64,000 nt of DNA from Cellulosimicrobium marinum (GTDB taxonomy: Bacteria; Actinomycetota; Actinomycetes; Actinomycetales; Cellulomonadaceae), in assembly GCF_020551945.1 (NCBI RefSeq), contig NZ_JAJBZH010000002.1, positions 496,001 through 560,000 on the forward strand, read 5' to 3'. The notes under the pieces were generated by a model. The model did no database searches. It had not been told where the DNA came from and saw only the letters and a program-made list of their open reading frames with translations. Both the position numbers and the translations under genes were made by a program. Shown piece after piece: positions 33,392 through 44,900 of the stretch. Positions within the stretch are counted from its first letter, which is position 1; each line of letters begins with the position of its first letter.

Positions 33392-34477
33392 TCAGGCGGG
33401 GATGGGCGCGCGACCCCGAGCGGGCTGCAGGTCGACGGCCTGCTCGCGACGGGCGGTGCGCGCGTCGCGGGAGTGGCCGACGAGCGCGAGGAGGAGGCCA
33501 CCGGCGAACCAGGTCGCCAGGACGAGCCAGGGGAACGTCGTGTCGGCGCCCGGGAAGTAGGACAGCTCGCGGACGAGCGTGGCCGAGGCGCCGGGCGGGA
33601 ACCACTGGCCGACGGCGCCCCACGCACCGGGCAGGAACTGCGGGGGCAGCGCGGCACCCGAGATGGGGTTGGCGAAGAGCATCATCACGACCGGGCCGAC
33701 CGCGATGCCGGCGCGACCGACGAGCGCGACGACGCCGACGACGGGCGCGGCGATCGCGCCGATGGCGAGGGTGAACGCGGCGAGGTTGGTCCAGAAGTCG
33801 CCCTGGATCGAGCCGAACCAGCCCTGGAGGATGCTCGTGAGGACGAGGCCGCCGACGGCGGAGTAGGCGACGACGGCGACGATGCGTCGCAGCGACCCGG
33901 AGATCGCGACGGAGATCGCGATGCCGCCGATCATCCCGCCGAACAGGATGGGGAAGAACGCGGAGGACAGGAGCGCCCCGTTGGGGTCCTCGGCGGTGTA
34001 GGGCACGACGTCGGTGACGGTGAGGGTCGCGGCGGGCGGAGTCTCGCCGGGCTCACCGGCCTGGGCCTGGGAGGTCAGTGCGGCCTGGAGCGGGTCGGCG
34101 AGCTGGGCGATCACCTGGTTGACGGTGCCGTTCGCCGAGGCGGTCAGCAGCTCGGGCTCCGGGCCCAGGACCAGGGCGCCGGCGACGTCGCGGCTCTCGA
34201 CCGCGGCGACCGCGGCCTCTCGGTCGTCGACCACGGTGAGGTCGTAGACGTCCCCGGCCTGCTCGGTGAGCAGCGGCTCGACCTGCGCGACGGCGGCCTC
34301 GGGGCCGGCGACGGCGAGGCCGACGCCCTGGGGCTCGGCGGTGAGCGCCGGCCAGGAGAAGGCGACGACGATCAGGGCGATGAGCGTGGTGAGCCCGACG
34401 GCGGTCGCGATCGTGCGGAGCCACGGGGTGGGGGCGTCAGGCGCCTCGGTGGTGCTGTCGGCTGCGGTCTCAGCCAT
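33392..34477 (-). CDS. ABC-2/YhgE-Pip-like membrane protein
   Basis: 361 residues. One N-terminal helix (AVGLTTLIALIVVAFSWPAL), an extracellular domain of about 130 residues containing GLAVAGPEAAVAQVEPLL, then five helices (FFPILFGGMIGGIAISVAI onwards), an arrangement typical of DUF3533/YhgE-Pip-type proteins related to ABC-2 permeases. Start at 34477 follows GAGAGG. It is divergent from an NmrA-TetR pair, with repeated GTGCA palindromes over its promoter, so it is probably a TetR-repressed efflux or cell-envelope protein. No ATPase accompanies it. Confidence 0.7.
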   Translation of the reverse strand: MAETAADSTTEAPDAPTPWLRTIATAVGLTTLIALIVVAFSWPALTAEPQGVGLAVAGPEAAVAQVEPLLTEQAGDVYDLTVVDDREAAVAAVESRDVAGALVLGPEPELLTASANGTVNQVIAQLADPLQAALTSQAQAGEPGETPPAATLTVTDVVPYTAEDPNGALLSSAFFPILFGGMIGGIAISVAISGSLRRIVAVVAYSAVGGLVLTSILQGWFGSIQGDFWTNLAAFTLAIGAIAAPVVGVVALVGRAGIAVGPVVMMLFANPISGAALPPQFLPGAWGAVGQWFPPGASATLVRELSYFPGADTTFPWLVLATWFAGGLLLALVGHSRDARTARREQAVDLQPARGRAPIPA

Positions 34478-34521
34478 GGTCGTTCCTCTCGTCGGACGGA
34501 GTGGTGCACTCTGCGGTTGAT

Positions 34522-34556
34522 AGTGCAAGCATTGCACTGTAGCGTCAGTAGTGCAA
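34522..34556. promoter_or_regulatory. TetR-type operators
   Basis: AGTGCAA-GCA-TTGCACT (34522-34538) is a perfect palindrome; TAGTGCAA recurs at 34549-34556, 28 bp on. On the minus strand TTGCAC (34556-34551 region) and AATGCT form a promoter with 17-bp spacing for the membrane-protein gene, fully covered by these sites. Confidence 0.65.
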
Positions 34557-34649
34557 CAACGACCGAGCCGTCAGGCATCTGCACTGCGGCGCACAGAGTG
34601 CAAGACTGAGGTGGCACCCGTCGCGGGCGGGTGCCCGAGAGGAGAGATC

Positions 34650-35297
34650 ATGCGCATCGCCGTGCTGGGCGCGACGGGCAGGACCGGGAGCGAGCTCACC
34701 GAGCAGGCGCTCGCCGCGGGGCACGAGGTGGTCGCCTACGTGCGGCGGCCGGGCGCGCTCGCCCTCCGCCCCGGCCTGACCGTCGTCGGAGGAGCGCTCG
34801 ACGACGCGGACGCGCTGGCCGGGGCGACGGCCGGGTGCGACGCCGTCGTGCTCACGCTGGGGCCGAAGATCAGCGACTCCCACAAGCCGCTCATGCAGGT
34901 CGCCGTGCCGGCCGCGATCGCCGCGGCCCACCGGGCCGGGGTGAAGCGGGTCGTCGTCCTGTCCGCGCTCGGGGCGGGGGCCACGCTCGCCAACACGCGC
35001 TACCCCTACCGGTTCGGGTGCCGCACGTTCCTCGCGGCGAACTTCCGCGACCACGTGGCCGGCGAGTCGCAGCTCGTCGACAGCGGTCTGCACTGGACGA
35101 CCGTCCACCCGGGCCCGCTGTCCGACCGCCCGCGCACGCCGCACCCGACCGTCGTCGACGCGTCGACCGGGTACAGGATGCCGGGCGCGCCCCGCACCAC
35201 CCGGGCGGACGTCGCGGCGACGATCCTCGGCCTGCTCGACGACCCCCGCACCTACGGCGCGCAGGTGCTCGTCACCTCGGCCGTCCAGTCCGCCTGA
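34650..35297 (+). CDS. NAD(P)-binding oxidoreductase, NmrA/SDR-a5 type
   Basis: 215 residues. Rossmann start [20 protein letters not shown] (GATGxTG) binds NAD(P); [15 protein letters not shown] and [13 protein letters not shown] follow as in atypical short-chain dehydrogenases of the NmrA/BLVRB class. The catalytic Tyr-Lys pair of classical SDRs is absent, so it may be a redox sensor or flavin-reductase-like enzyme. GGAGAG precedes the ATG. The TetR gene follows 12 bp on, in the same operon. Confidence 0.8.
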   Translation: MRIAVLGATGRTGSELTEQALAAGHEVVAYVRRPGALALRPGLTVVGGALDDADALAGATAGCDAVVLTLGPKISDSHKPLMQVAVPAAIAAAHRAGVKRVVVLSALGAGATLANTRYPYRFGCRTFLAANFRDHVAGESQLVDSGLHWTTVHPGPLSDRPRTPHPTVVDASTGYRMPGAPRTTRADVAATILGLLDDPRTYGAQVLVTSAVQSA

Positions 35298-35309
35298 GAG
35301 GGGTGCGGG

Positions 35310-35912
35310 ATGACCGAGAGCGCGGTGACGAGGAACCGGCGACGGACCGCGGCGCAGATCACCCGGAGCGCTCAACGTCTGGCGGAGGAGCGCGGGCTCG
35401 ACGGGTTCACGATGGACGACCTCGCGGAGGTCGCAGGCGTGTCGCGGCGCACGCTGTTCAACTACGTCGAGGGCAAGTTCGACGCCGTCCTGGGGGCGCC
35501 CGCCGCCCCGGATCCCGCCCGGCTCGTCGAGTTCAGCCACGGAGGACCGACCGGCCGGCTGCACGACGACCTCAAGGCGGTCTTCACCGCGCTCCTGGAC
35601 ACCCGGGACGCCCCGGCCGACGAGCTCGACCGCACCCGCAGGCTCATCGCGTCCGACGCGCGGCTCCACAAGGCGATGCACGACAAGTTCGCGCGCTCCG
35701 CCGACCTCCTCGCGTCCGCTCTCGTCGAGCGCGACCCGGGGCGCTTCGACGCGTACCGCGCCAAGGCGGCCGCCACCGTGACGCTCTCGCTCTTCGACGT
35801 CGCGCTGGAGGGGTTCGTCGCCGACCCGGGAACCGGGCTCGCCGACCACTTCGTGGCCGCGTTCGACGGGGCCGCCGCGTTGTTCGGGTCCACGTCCTCA
35901 CCAGGGGAATAG
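35310..35912 (+). CDS. TetR-family repressor
   Basis: 200 residues with the N-terminal TetR helix-turn-helix ([21 protein letters not shown], then [22 protein letters not shown]) and a helical ligand domain. It follows the NmrA-like gene by 12 bp and very probably binds the GTGCA palindromes at 34.5 kb, controlling both its own operon and the divergent membrane protein. Ligand unknown. Confidence 0.88.
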   Translation: MTESAVTRNRRRTAAQITRSAQRLAEERGLDGFTMDDLAEVAGVSRRTLFNYVEGKFDAVLGAPAAPDPARLVEFSHGGPTGRLHDDLKAVFTALLDTRDAPADELDRTRRLIASDARLHKAMHDKFARSADLLASALVERDPGRFDAYRAKAAATVTLSLFDVALEGFVADPGTGLADHFVAAFDGAAALFGSTSSPGE

Positions 35913-35929
35913 GCGAGCGACCCCCCGGG

Positions 35930-36012
35930 TTGAGTCAGACAGGCTCAACTCTGGCGGGTCGAACTTGCGTGAGCACGGACTGCCTGCCTACGTTGAGCGC
36001 AGCAGACTCAAC
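35930..36012 (+). promoter_or_regulatory. dnaK promoter with two HAIR operators
   Basis: Two HspR-associated inverted repeats of the form TTGAGT-N7-ACTCAA: TTGAGT-N7-GCTCAA (35930-35948) and GTTGAGC-N7-ACTCAAC (35992-36012). Between them TTGCGT (35965-35970) and TACGTT (35989-35994) form a promoter with 18-bp spacing; the second HAIR overlaps its -10. HspR is encoded at the end of the operon, so this is an autoregulated heat-shock unit. Confidence 0.85.
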
Positions 36013-36073
36013 CCGGACCGCCCGGCGTGACCACGCGCCGTCGGGCATCCACAGCGACACGGAGGCAGGACAC

Positions 36074-37944
<1,871 letters not shown>

Positions 37945-37948
<4 letters not shown>

Positions 37949-38607
37949 CGGCCGAGGACCCGCAGGGCCCCCAGGACCAGCGTCCCGAGGACAAGCCCTT
38001 CCAGTTCACCGACAAGCGCAAGGTCGACCCGGACACCGCGCAGCCCCGCCCCGCGGGCGAGGCTGCCGGTGCCGGGGAGGCCGCCGGGCAGGTCCCGGCC
38101 GACGGGGACGACGCCGCGGCGTCCGACCCGCTCGCCGGGCTCGACTTCGAGCCGACCGGCGAGGCGGAGGCCGACGCCGCCGTCCTCGCCGCGCAGGCCG
38201 AGGCCGCCCAGCACCTCGAGTCGCTCCAGCGCGAGCGCGCGAGCTTCACGAACTACCGCAACCGGGCGCTGCGCGACCAGGAGGCCGCGCGCACCAAGGG
38301 CGTGGAGGACGTGCTCTCCGCGCTCCTGCCCGTGCTCGACGACGTGGACCGCGCCCGCCAGCACGGCGAGCTCACCGGCCCCTTCGCCGCGATCGCGGAC
38401 AAGATCGACGCGAGCCTCGCGCGGTTCGGCATCGAGCGGTACGGCACCGTCGGGGAGGAGTTCGACCCGACCGTGCACGAGGCCCTCATGCACCAGACCG
38501 ACCCCGAGGCCACGGCCTCGACGGTCAACCTGGTCATCGAGCCCGGCTACCGCATCGGCGAGCGCGTCGTGCGCGCCGCGCGCGTCTCGGTCGTCGGCCC
38601 CGAGTAG
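37945..38607 (+). CDS. grpE: Nucleotide exchange factor GrpE
   Basis: 220 residues. A disordered N terminus of about 85 residues, a long coiled-coil ([26 protein letters not shown]) and the beta-domain signature around [20 protein letters not shown]. It releases ADP from DnaK. The GTG start overlaps the dnaK stop (GTGA), so it is translationally coupled. Confidence 0.95.
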
Positions 38608-38617
38608 CACCACCACC

Positions 38618-38673
38618 GTGCCCGACGGCGCGGGCGCACCTTCCGCGCGAAGGTGCGCCCCGCCGTCGGGCAC
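38618..38673. terminator. Long hairpin between grpE and dnaJ
   Basis: GTGCCCGACGGCG and GGGCGCACCTT (38618-38642, one bulged C) pair with AAGGTGCGCCC and CGCCGTCGGGCAC (38650-38673): a 24-bp stem with a 7-nt loop. It lies inside the operon 10 nt after the grpE stop, so it may act as a partial terminator or an mRNA-stability element that lowers dnaJ and hspR expression. Confidence 0.65.
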
Positions 38674-38767
38674 GGGACGATCACCAGCGGAAACCCAGGC
38701 CGCACGACGGACCCGGACGAAGGACAGGACCCACGAGCACACGACCCACGGCCCGGAGGGAGGCACC

Positions 38768-39754
38768 GTGACCGGACAGGACTGGATCGAGAAGGACTTC
38801 TACGCCGCGCTCGGTGTCCCCAAGGACGCCGACGACGCCGCCATCAAGAAGGCCTACCGCAAGCTCGCCCGGCAGTACCACCCGGACCAGAACCCGGGGG
38901 ACGCCGCCGCGGAGGCGAAGTTCAAGGAGATCGGCGAGGCCTACGCCGTGCTCTCCGACGCGAAGGAGCGCGAGCAGTACGACGCGATCCGCGCGATGGC
39001 CGGCGGCGGCGCCCGCTTCTCCGCGGGCCCCGGGGGCGGCGGCGCGAGCGGGTTCGAGGACCTGTTCGGCGGGATGTTCGGCGGGGGCGCGCCCGGTGGC
39101 TCCCGCGTGCGGTTCTCCACCGGCGGGCAGGGCGGGTTCGAGGACGTCCTCGGCCAGATGTTCGCGGGCGGCGCCCCGCAGGGGTTCGGCGGGGGACCGC
39201 GGCCCCGGGCCGGGTCGGACGTCGCCGCCACGACCACCCTGCCGTTCCGGCAGGCCGTCGAGGGCTCCACCGTGAGCTTCACCGTCGACGGCCGCCAGGT
39301 CACCACGCGCATCCCCCCGGGGGTGCGGGACGGGCAGAAGATCCGTCTGCGCGGCAAGGGGCGCCCGGGCCTCGGCGGCGGGCCGGCCGGCGACCTCGTC
39401 GTCACCGTCCACGTCACGCCGCACCCGGTCTTCACGATCGACGGCACCCACCTGCGCCTCACCGCCCCGGTGACGTTCGCGGAGGCCGCGCTCGGCGCGA
39501 CGATCTCCGTCCCGACGCTCGACGGCGCGACGGTCAAGGTCAAGGTGCCCGCCGGGACGCCGTCGGGCCGCACGCTGCGCGTCAAGGGACGCGGCGTGCA
39601 GACGGCGAAGGGCACCGGCGACCTGCTCGTCACCGTCCAGGTCGTGGTCCCGCAGAAGCTGTCCAAGGCCGCGCGCGACGCCGTCGAGGCGTTCGCCGCG
39701 GAGACCGACGGCCAGGACGTGCGCGCCGACCTGGCCCGCCAGGCCGCGGAGTGA
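38768..39754 (+). CDS. DnaJ-type co-chaperone without zinc finger
   Basis: 328 residues. J-domain at 6-72 with the HPD tripeptide (ARQYHPDQNPGD), a Gly/Phe-rich region (75-135; GGGGASGFEDLFGGMFGGG), then two DnaJ C-terminal beta domains (150-320). The zinc-finger repeats (CxxCxGxG) of type I DnaJ are absent, so it is CbpA-like (type II). It stimulates DnaK ATPase and delivers substrates. GGAGGGAGG precedes the GTG. Its place in the dnaK operon fits the actinobacterial DnaJ1/DnaJ2 scheme. Confidence 0.92.
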   Translation: MTGQDWIEKDFYAALGVPKDADDAAIKKAYRKLARQYHPDQNPGDAAAEAKFKEIGEAYAVLSDAKEREQYDAIRAMAGGGARFSAGPGGGGASGFEDLFGGMFGGGAPGGSRVRFSTGGQGGFEDVLGQMFAGGAPQGFGGGPRPRAGSDVAATTTLPFRQAVEGSTVSFTVDGRQVTTRIPPGVRDGQKIRLRGKGRPGLGGGPAGDLVVTVHVTPHPVFTIDGTHLRLTAPVTFAEAALGATISVPTLDGATVKVKVPAGTPSGRTLRVKGRGVQTAKGTGDLLVTVQVVVPQKLSKAARDAVEAFAAETDGQDVRADLARQAAE

Positions 39755-39767
39755 GGGAGGTGGCGTC

Positions 39768-40259
39768 GTGACCCCGGACCCGACGGCGCCCCGCCCGGCC
39801 GACGGCCAGGAGATCCCCGAGGACGCGCCCGTCCTCGTCATCTCCCAGGCCGCCGCACTCGCCGGCATGCACCCGCAGACCCTGCGGCAGTACGACCGAC
39901 TCGGCCTCGTGGTCCCGCGCCGCGCGGCGGGGCGGGGTCGGCGCTACTCGCTGCGCGACGTCGCGAAGCTGCTGGAGGTGCAGCGGCTCAGCCACGACGA
40001 GGGCATCAACCTCGCCGGGATCCAGCGCATCCTCGCCCTGGAGTCGCAGGTCGAGCGCCTCGAACGGCGCCTGGAGGCGCTGTCGGCCCGGGTCGAGCCC
40101 GGGGGGCGCGTGTTCGCTGCGGCGGCGAGCGGCGACGTCGTCGTCGTGCCGCGGGGCCGCAGCGTGCGCCGCGGCGTGGACGACGCGCTGCGGGAGAGCG
40201 TCGTGGAGCACGCGCAGGCGCGCGCCCTCGTCATCTGGCGGCCCGCCCCGCGGGACTGA
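39768..40259 (+). CDS. hspR: Heat-shock repressor HspR
   Basis: 163 residues of the MerR-like HspR family: ISQAAALAGMHPQTLRQYDRLGLVVP is the helix-turn-helix, GRRYSLRDVAKLLEVQRLSHDEGINLAGIQRIL the wing and linker. It binds the two HAIR sites upstream of dnaK and needs DnaK as co-repressor in Streptomyces. The long C-terminal extension past residue 105 is basic/valine-rich. Last gene of the operon, 13 bp after dnaJ. Confidence 0.93.
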   Translation: MTPDPTAPRPADGQEIPEDAPVLVISQAAALAGMHPQTLRQYDRLGLVVPRRAAGRGRRYSLRDVAKLLEVQRLSHDEGINLAGIQRILALESQVERLERRLEALSARVEPGGRVFAAAASGDVVVVPRGRSVRRGVDDALRESVVEHAQARALVIWRPAPRD

Positions 40260-40408
40260 CCGCACGCATTCCGCAAGGCCGACATGCGCTAAATAAATGT
40301 GCGGTATTCATTGTTAGTACGGCCTTCCTTGCTATTCAAGAATGTCATTCCGCATTACGGTGGAACCGGAAGCCCGGCCCCCGGGTCCTCGTCAGAGCGG
40401 AGAGATCG
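40260..40408 (+). promoter_or_regulatory. AT-rich leader of the DUF1540 gene
   Basis: About 105 bp are markedly richer in A+T than anything nearby (for example GCTAAATAAATGTG, TATTCATTGTTAG). The 9-mer CATTCCGCA occurs twice, about 80 nt apart; AAGGCCG and CGGCCTT form an inverted pair around the AT-rich core. This looks like a promoter with several protein sites or a nucleoid-protein-bound segment, and may also end the heat-shock operon. Confidence 0.45.
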
Positions 40409-40717
40409 ATGAGCAGCCTCATGGAGATGCCCCAGGTCGTCGAGTGTTCGATCGACGGGTGCGGCTACAACCACGACCACGGGTGCCACGCCGGCGCCGT
40501 GACCATCGCCGGGCACGCCGGTGACGCCGAGTGCGCCACCTTCATCCCGCTCGGCACCAAGGGCGGCCTGGAGAAGGTCCTCGCCAAGGTCGGCGCCTGC
40601 CAGCGGACCGAGTGCGTCCACAACGAGTCCCTCGAGTGCGGCGCCCCGTCGATCCGCGTCGGTGCCGGCGCCTCCGGCGACGACCGCGCCGACTGCCTCA
40701 CCTTCACCCCGCGCTGA
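40409..40717 (+). CDS. Cysteine-rich DUF1540 protein (two repeats)
   Basis: 102 residues with two DUF1540 repeats: ECSIDGCGYNHDHGCHAGAV ... DAECATF (residues about 12-44) and ACQRTECVHNESLECGAP ... ADCLTF (about 62-98). Each has four cysteines spaced like small metal-binding modules. GGAGAGATCG before the ATG is a good ribosome site. The function of DUF1540 is not known; metal or redox sensing is an inference from the cysteines. Confidence 0.85.
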   Translation: MSSLMEMPQVVECSIDGCGYNHDHGCHAGAVTIAGHAGDAECATFIPLGTKGGLEKVLAKVGACQRTECVHNESLECGAPSIRVGAGASGDDRADCLTFTPR

Positions 40718-40811
40718 TCCGCTGGCGCTGGTCCACCCCGCGCCGCCGCGCGGACCCCGACCTCCCCGAGGGCGGCCCACCCCGGGCCGCAGGGACGCCC
40801 CACCCCCCCCC

Positions 40812-40855
40812 GGACGCCCCGGGTCGCACGCTCGCCCGTGCGACCCGGGGCGTCC
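40812..40855. terminator. Perfect 19-bp hairpin between convergent genes
   Basis: GGACGCCCCGGGTCGCACG (40812-40830) pairs with its exact complement at 40837-40855, 6-nt loop, between the DUF1540 gene and the minus-strand GGDEF-like gene. It can terminate in both directions. The 11-mer CGGCCGCTTCT is repeated in tandem just after it. Confidence 0.8.
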
Positions 40856-40909
40856 TGCGTCTCGGCCGCTTCTCGGCCGCTTCTCGGCGGCGTCGCGGAG
40901 GCGGCGGGG

Positions 40910-41713
40910 TCAGCGCTGCAACGAGTGCAGGAGCTCGACGGCGTGCGGGTGCGTCGGGGGCAGCGGCTCCGTCCACAGGCGCGGCGGGCGCCGCAGGATC
41001 GCGGACACGCCCAGCGCGAGCCCCGTGCGCTCGATCCGGTGCCGCAGCTCGGCACGGATCCCGTCGTCGTCGCCGTCGCGCTCGCTCAGGACCACGAACA
41101 CGCCGTTGCCGAGCGACGCCATCGGGTGCCCCTCGCCGAACGTCTGCGTGAGCGCCCGGCCCATCGCCGCCGACCGGGCGAAGCGTTGCCAGCCCGTGAG
41201 GTCGTCCACGGCCACGTCGACGACGAGCAGCCGATGGGTCCGCGCGACGTCCGTACCGGAGCGCCGCGCCGCGCCGTACGTCTCCCGCAGGCGCTGCGCG
41301 AGGTACTGCGGCGTGGCAAGGCCGGACTCCGGGTCGAGGACCTCCGGCGAGACCGGGGTCGCGTCGTAGCCCTCCGCCCAGCCGACCGCCACGGCGCGCA
41401 GCAGCTCGAGGTCCGGGGCGCGGTCGTGCGCGCGGTACAGGCACGCGACGTCGTCGATCGCCTCGCCGATGCCGACCCCTGCCTCGCTGCGCACGCGTCC
41501 CAGCCGCTCGGCGGCGGGCGTGACGTCGAGCCCGTCGCACAGCGCCTCGCTCAGCGCGTCGCACGCGGGGTGGTACCAGTCGCCAGGGCGGAGCCACACG
41601 GTCGCGAGGCTCTCCGAGCGCCAGCGGTCGCGCAACGACTCGGGTCCTGCCGTGGGCGCGGTGTACCCATGGAGTTGGTCCATGCCGATGAGACGGGCGA
41701 GGTCGCCGGTCAT
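40910..41713 (-). CDS. Degenerate GGDEF-domain protein
   Basis: 267 residues from the ATG at 41713. The C-terminal half follows a GGDEF fold: LDPESGLATPQYLAQRL corresponds to the DxLTGLPNRxxF start, RLLVVDVAVDD to the metal-binding strand and ASLGNGVFVVLSE to the GGDEF loop, here degenerated to GNGVF. Diguanylate cyclase activity is therefore unlikely. The N-terminal half is helical and unassigned. No clear ribosome site supports any start; 41683 or 41803 are possible. It is divergent from the sigma-factor fusion gene. Confidence 0.55.
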   Translation of the reverse strand: MTGDLARLIGMDQLHGYTAPTAGPESLRDRWRSESLATVWLRPGDWYHPACDALSEALCDGLDVTPAAERLGRVRSEAGVGIGEAIDDVACLYRAHDRAPDLELLRAVAVGWAEGYDATPVSPEVLDPESGLATPQYLAQRLRETYGAARRSGTDVARTHRLLVVDVAVDDLTGWQRFARSAAMGRALTQTFGEGHPMASLGNGVFVVLSERDGDDDGIRAELRHRIERTGLALGVSAILRRPPRLWTEPLPPTHPHAVELLHSLQR

Positions 41714-41858
41714 GACGCGGGTTCGACGACGAAGTTGCGGACGGGTGTCGTGACCAGGGACGACAGCGAAGTCATCGGTCAGAACGGGGCAAAGAGGACG
41801 CAATGTCTCGAGTCTGTTTCGTTCTGCGAGACCCCTGCCGCAGAGTTGGACGGGCGTC

Positions 41859-41864
41859 TACTAT
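41859..41864 (+). promoter_or_regulatory. -10 box upstream of the sigma fusion gene
   Basis: TACTAT is followed after 6 nt by an in-frame TTG at 41871. Either translation is leaderless from that TTG or the mRNA has a 45-nt leader to the ATG at 41916. Confidence 0.45.
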
Positions 41865-41915
41865 GGCGGCTTGTACGACCTGCTGGAGCAGGGGCGGTCC
41901 CGGGGCGGCGGTGGC

Positions 41916-44900
41916 ATGACGGAGTTGCACAGCCAGATCGAGGGCGAGGCGTTGAGCGACGCCGAGCTCATCGCAGCGGTACGCGAAGGTGACAGCGCGA
42001 GCTTCGGCGCCCTCTACGAGCGCCACGCCGCCGCTGCGCGGACCGTCGCGTGGCAGTACGTGCGCTCCGGCGCAGACGCCGACGACGTGGTCTCCGACGC
42101 CTTCGCCCGGACCCTCACGGTGCTGCAGAACGGCGGCGGTCCCGACGTCACGTTCCGCGCCTACCTGTTCACGGTCGTGCGACGTCTCTCCTACGACCTG
42201 GTCAACGGTGCCCGCCGCACCCAGCCCACGGACGACGAGCGCACCTTCGAGTCCGCGTTCGGCCCGATGGCCTCCACGGAGGACCCGACCCTGGAAGGGT
42301 TCGAGCGCTCGGTGGTCGCCCGCGCCTACCAGGACCTGCCCGAGCGGTGGCAGGCCGTGCTCTGGTACACCGAGGTCGAGGAGCGCACGCCCGCCGAGAT
42401 CGCGCCCATCCTCGGACTGACGGCGAACGGCGTCTCCGCGCTCGCCTACCGTGCGCGCGAGGGGCTGCGCCAGGCCTACCTCCAGCAGCACCTGACGACC
42501 GCGCCCGCCGCCGAGTGCCAGGGCGTGAACCCGCTCCTCGGCTCGTTCGTGCGCGGCGGACTGGCCAAGCGCGAGACCGCGCGCGTCGAGGCCCACCTCG
42601 ACGGGTGCGGCGAGTGCCGCGGGCTCGTCCTCGAGCTCGGCGACGTCTCCCACGGCATGCGCGGCGTCGTCGCTCCCCTCGTCCTCGGTGTCGGCGCGCT
42701 CGGCCTCGTCGGGACGGCGTTGCCCGTCACCGGCGGCGCGACGGTCGCGGGCGGCGCGGCAGCGGCAGCCGCTGCGGCCGCGGCTGCGGGATCCGGCTCG
42801 GGGAGCGGCTCGGCCGCCGGGTCGGGTTCTGCCGGGTCGGGCTCCGCGGGGTCGGGTGCGGCCGGGTCGTCCGGCGCCGGGGGCTCGGCCGGCACGGGAG
42901 CCGCCGGGACCGGGGCCGCCGGCACAGGAGCCGCGGGTGGGACGGGCGCCGCGGCAGGCTCGACGAGCGCGACGTCCGCCTCCCTCGCCGCGTCCTCCGG
43001 CGGTGGTGCCGCGGCCGGCACGGGGGTCGTCGGCGGCGCGGCCGCGGGCGCGACCGCGGCGGGGACCGCGGCGACCGCAGCAGCGGGCGTGGGCGGTGCC
43101 GGAGCAGCCGCCGTCGCGGGTGCGGGCGGGCTCGTCGCCCTCGTCACGTCGGCCCCCCTGGCCGCCGCGGCCGTGGCGGTGGGCGTGCTCGCCGCCGCAG
43201 GGCTGGGGGTCGCCGGGGCGCTCGGTGCGTTCACCCCGGACGACCCGACCGAGCCCGCCCCCACCGCCGCCACGTCCACCCCGGAGCCCGGTGCGAGCGA
43301 GGCCCCGGCCGACGGCTCGACGGCCGATCCCGCGCCCGCTCCGACCGAGCCCGCGGACGACGCGGCCGACCCCACGTCGCCGGCGAACGTGCCGCCGTCC
43401 GACCCCGTCGTGGCGGACCCGGGCCCGACGGGGTCGGACGGTGGCTCCGCTGCGGGCGGCACGACCGGCTCGCCGTCGACGGGTGGATCCGGCCCGGCGC
43501 CCGCGGACCCGGGATCGGGCGAACCGCCGTCGACCACGCCGCCGCCCCCTCCGCCCCCGCCCGCCCCGGCCGCTCTGGACCTCTCGCTCGGGTCCGTGAC
43601 CCTCGCGGCCCGCCAGCCCGCCGACCTCACGGTGACGGCGACGAACTCGGGCGGCCGCGCGGCCGAGGAGGTCGTCGTCGAGCTGACGCTGCCCGCGGGG
43701 GTGACGACGGCGAGCTCGTCCGTCGTCGCCCGGGGCACGTCCGTGGCCCCGGCGCTGCGTCTCGCGGCGCTGCCCTGCGGGGACGCCGTGCCGCAGGGCG
43801 ACGGCGGCCCGAGCCTCGTCACGTGCTCGCTGGGCGCCCTCGACCCGGGCGCGGCGCACGACCTCGTGGTGCGCGTCCAGGCCGACGCGGGAGGCGAGTA
43901 CGTGTTCGCCGGGTCCGTCCGGGCGAAGGGCGTCGAGCCGGTCCGCAAGGCGTTCCGCCCGACGTCGGTCGGGTACTTCGGCCCCGAGGTGCGGGTCGCG
44001 CCCGAGTACGGCTCGGGCCGGTCGTTCGCCGTGTCGAACCCCGGCACGGTCGCGATGTCGCTGCGCGTCCGCAACGCCGGGGACCGTCTCGCTGAGGACC
44101 CGCACGTCGACTTCGACCTGCCCGCCGGCGTCCGGCTCGTGACCGGCTCGTCGGGCGAGCAGCGGGCGGGCGACTGGACCTGTCGTGCGGGCGAGGGGGC
44201 CGGGGTCGTCTGCCGTACCGACACCGACCTGTCGCCGCGCGCCTCGACGACGCTCACCGTGGACCTGCTCGCCGCGGCGCCCGGCGCGGACGCGTCGCGG
44301 CACACCCTGGCGGTGCACGGCGACGCGGGTGACGCGCACGACGGCAGCACGACGGTCGACCTCGCCGTCGGCGCGTTCTGGGACGACGCGGCGGACGGGC
44401 TCACGGTCCCGGCGGCGACGCAGTGCCAGGCGCCGGGCGAGCCCGACCGCGCGTCGGTCCTCGCGACGTACCGCAACACGACCGTCTACGACGACCTCGA
44501 CGTCCGGCTGGAGGCCGCGGGCTCCACGGCCACGGTCACGGGCGTGGCCGTCGGCGACGCCGCCGCGGTCCGCGTCGACGACGGGGTCCGCTTCCCGGCC
44601 GGGTCGGCCGCGTTCGTCCTGTCCACCACGGTCGCCGGGCAGACGTTCGAGCACCGCGTCGACGCCGGGACGTTCGACGCCCTCGACTGCTGGACGCAGC
44701 CGCGGTGGCTCACGGCCGCCGACGTCGGCGTCGTCGCCGAGAACGTCGACGGCACCGTCCGGTACACCGCCACGGTGACGAACGGGACGGGGAGGGCGCT
44801 CGACGCGCGCCTCCTCGCCCCCGACACCGGCACGTGGTCGGGCGTGCGGGACTCGGACGCGGTCGCACCGCTGCGCGACCGGACGTCGGGCGCGTTGGTG

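Noticed and set aside
42730..43130. Gly/Ala/Ser tract as a sign that the sigma fusion is an assembly or frameshift artefact
   Set aside because: The frame continues unbroken on both sides and recognisable domains lie on either side in the same frame, so a true fusion is more likely.
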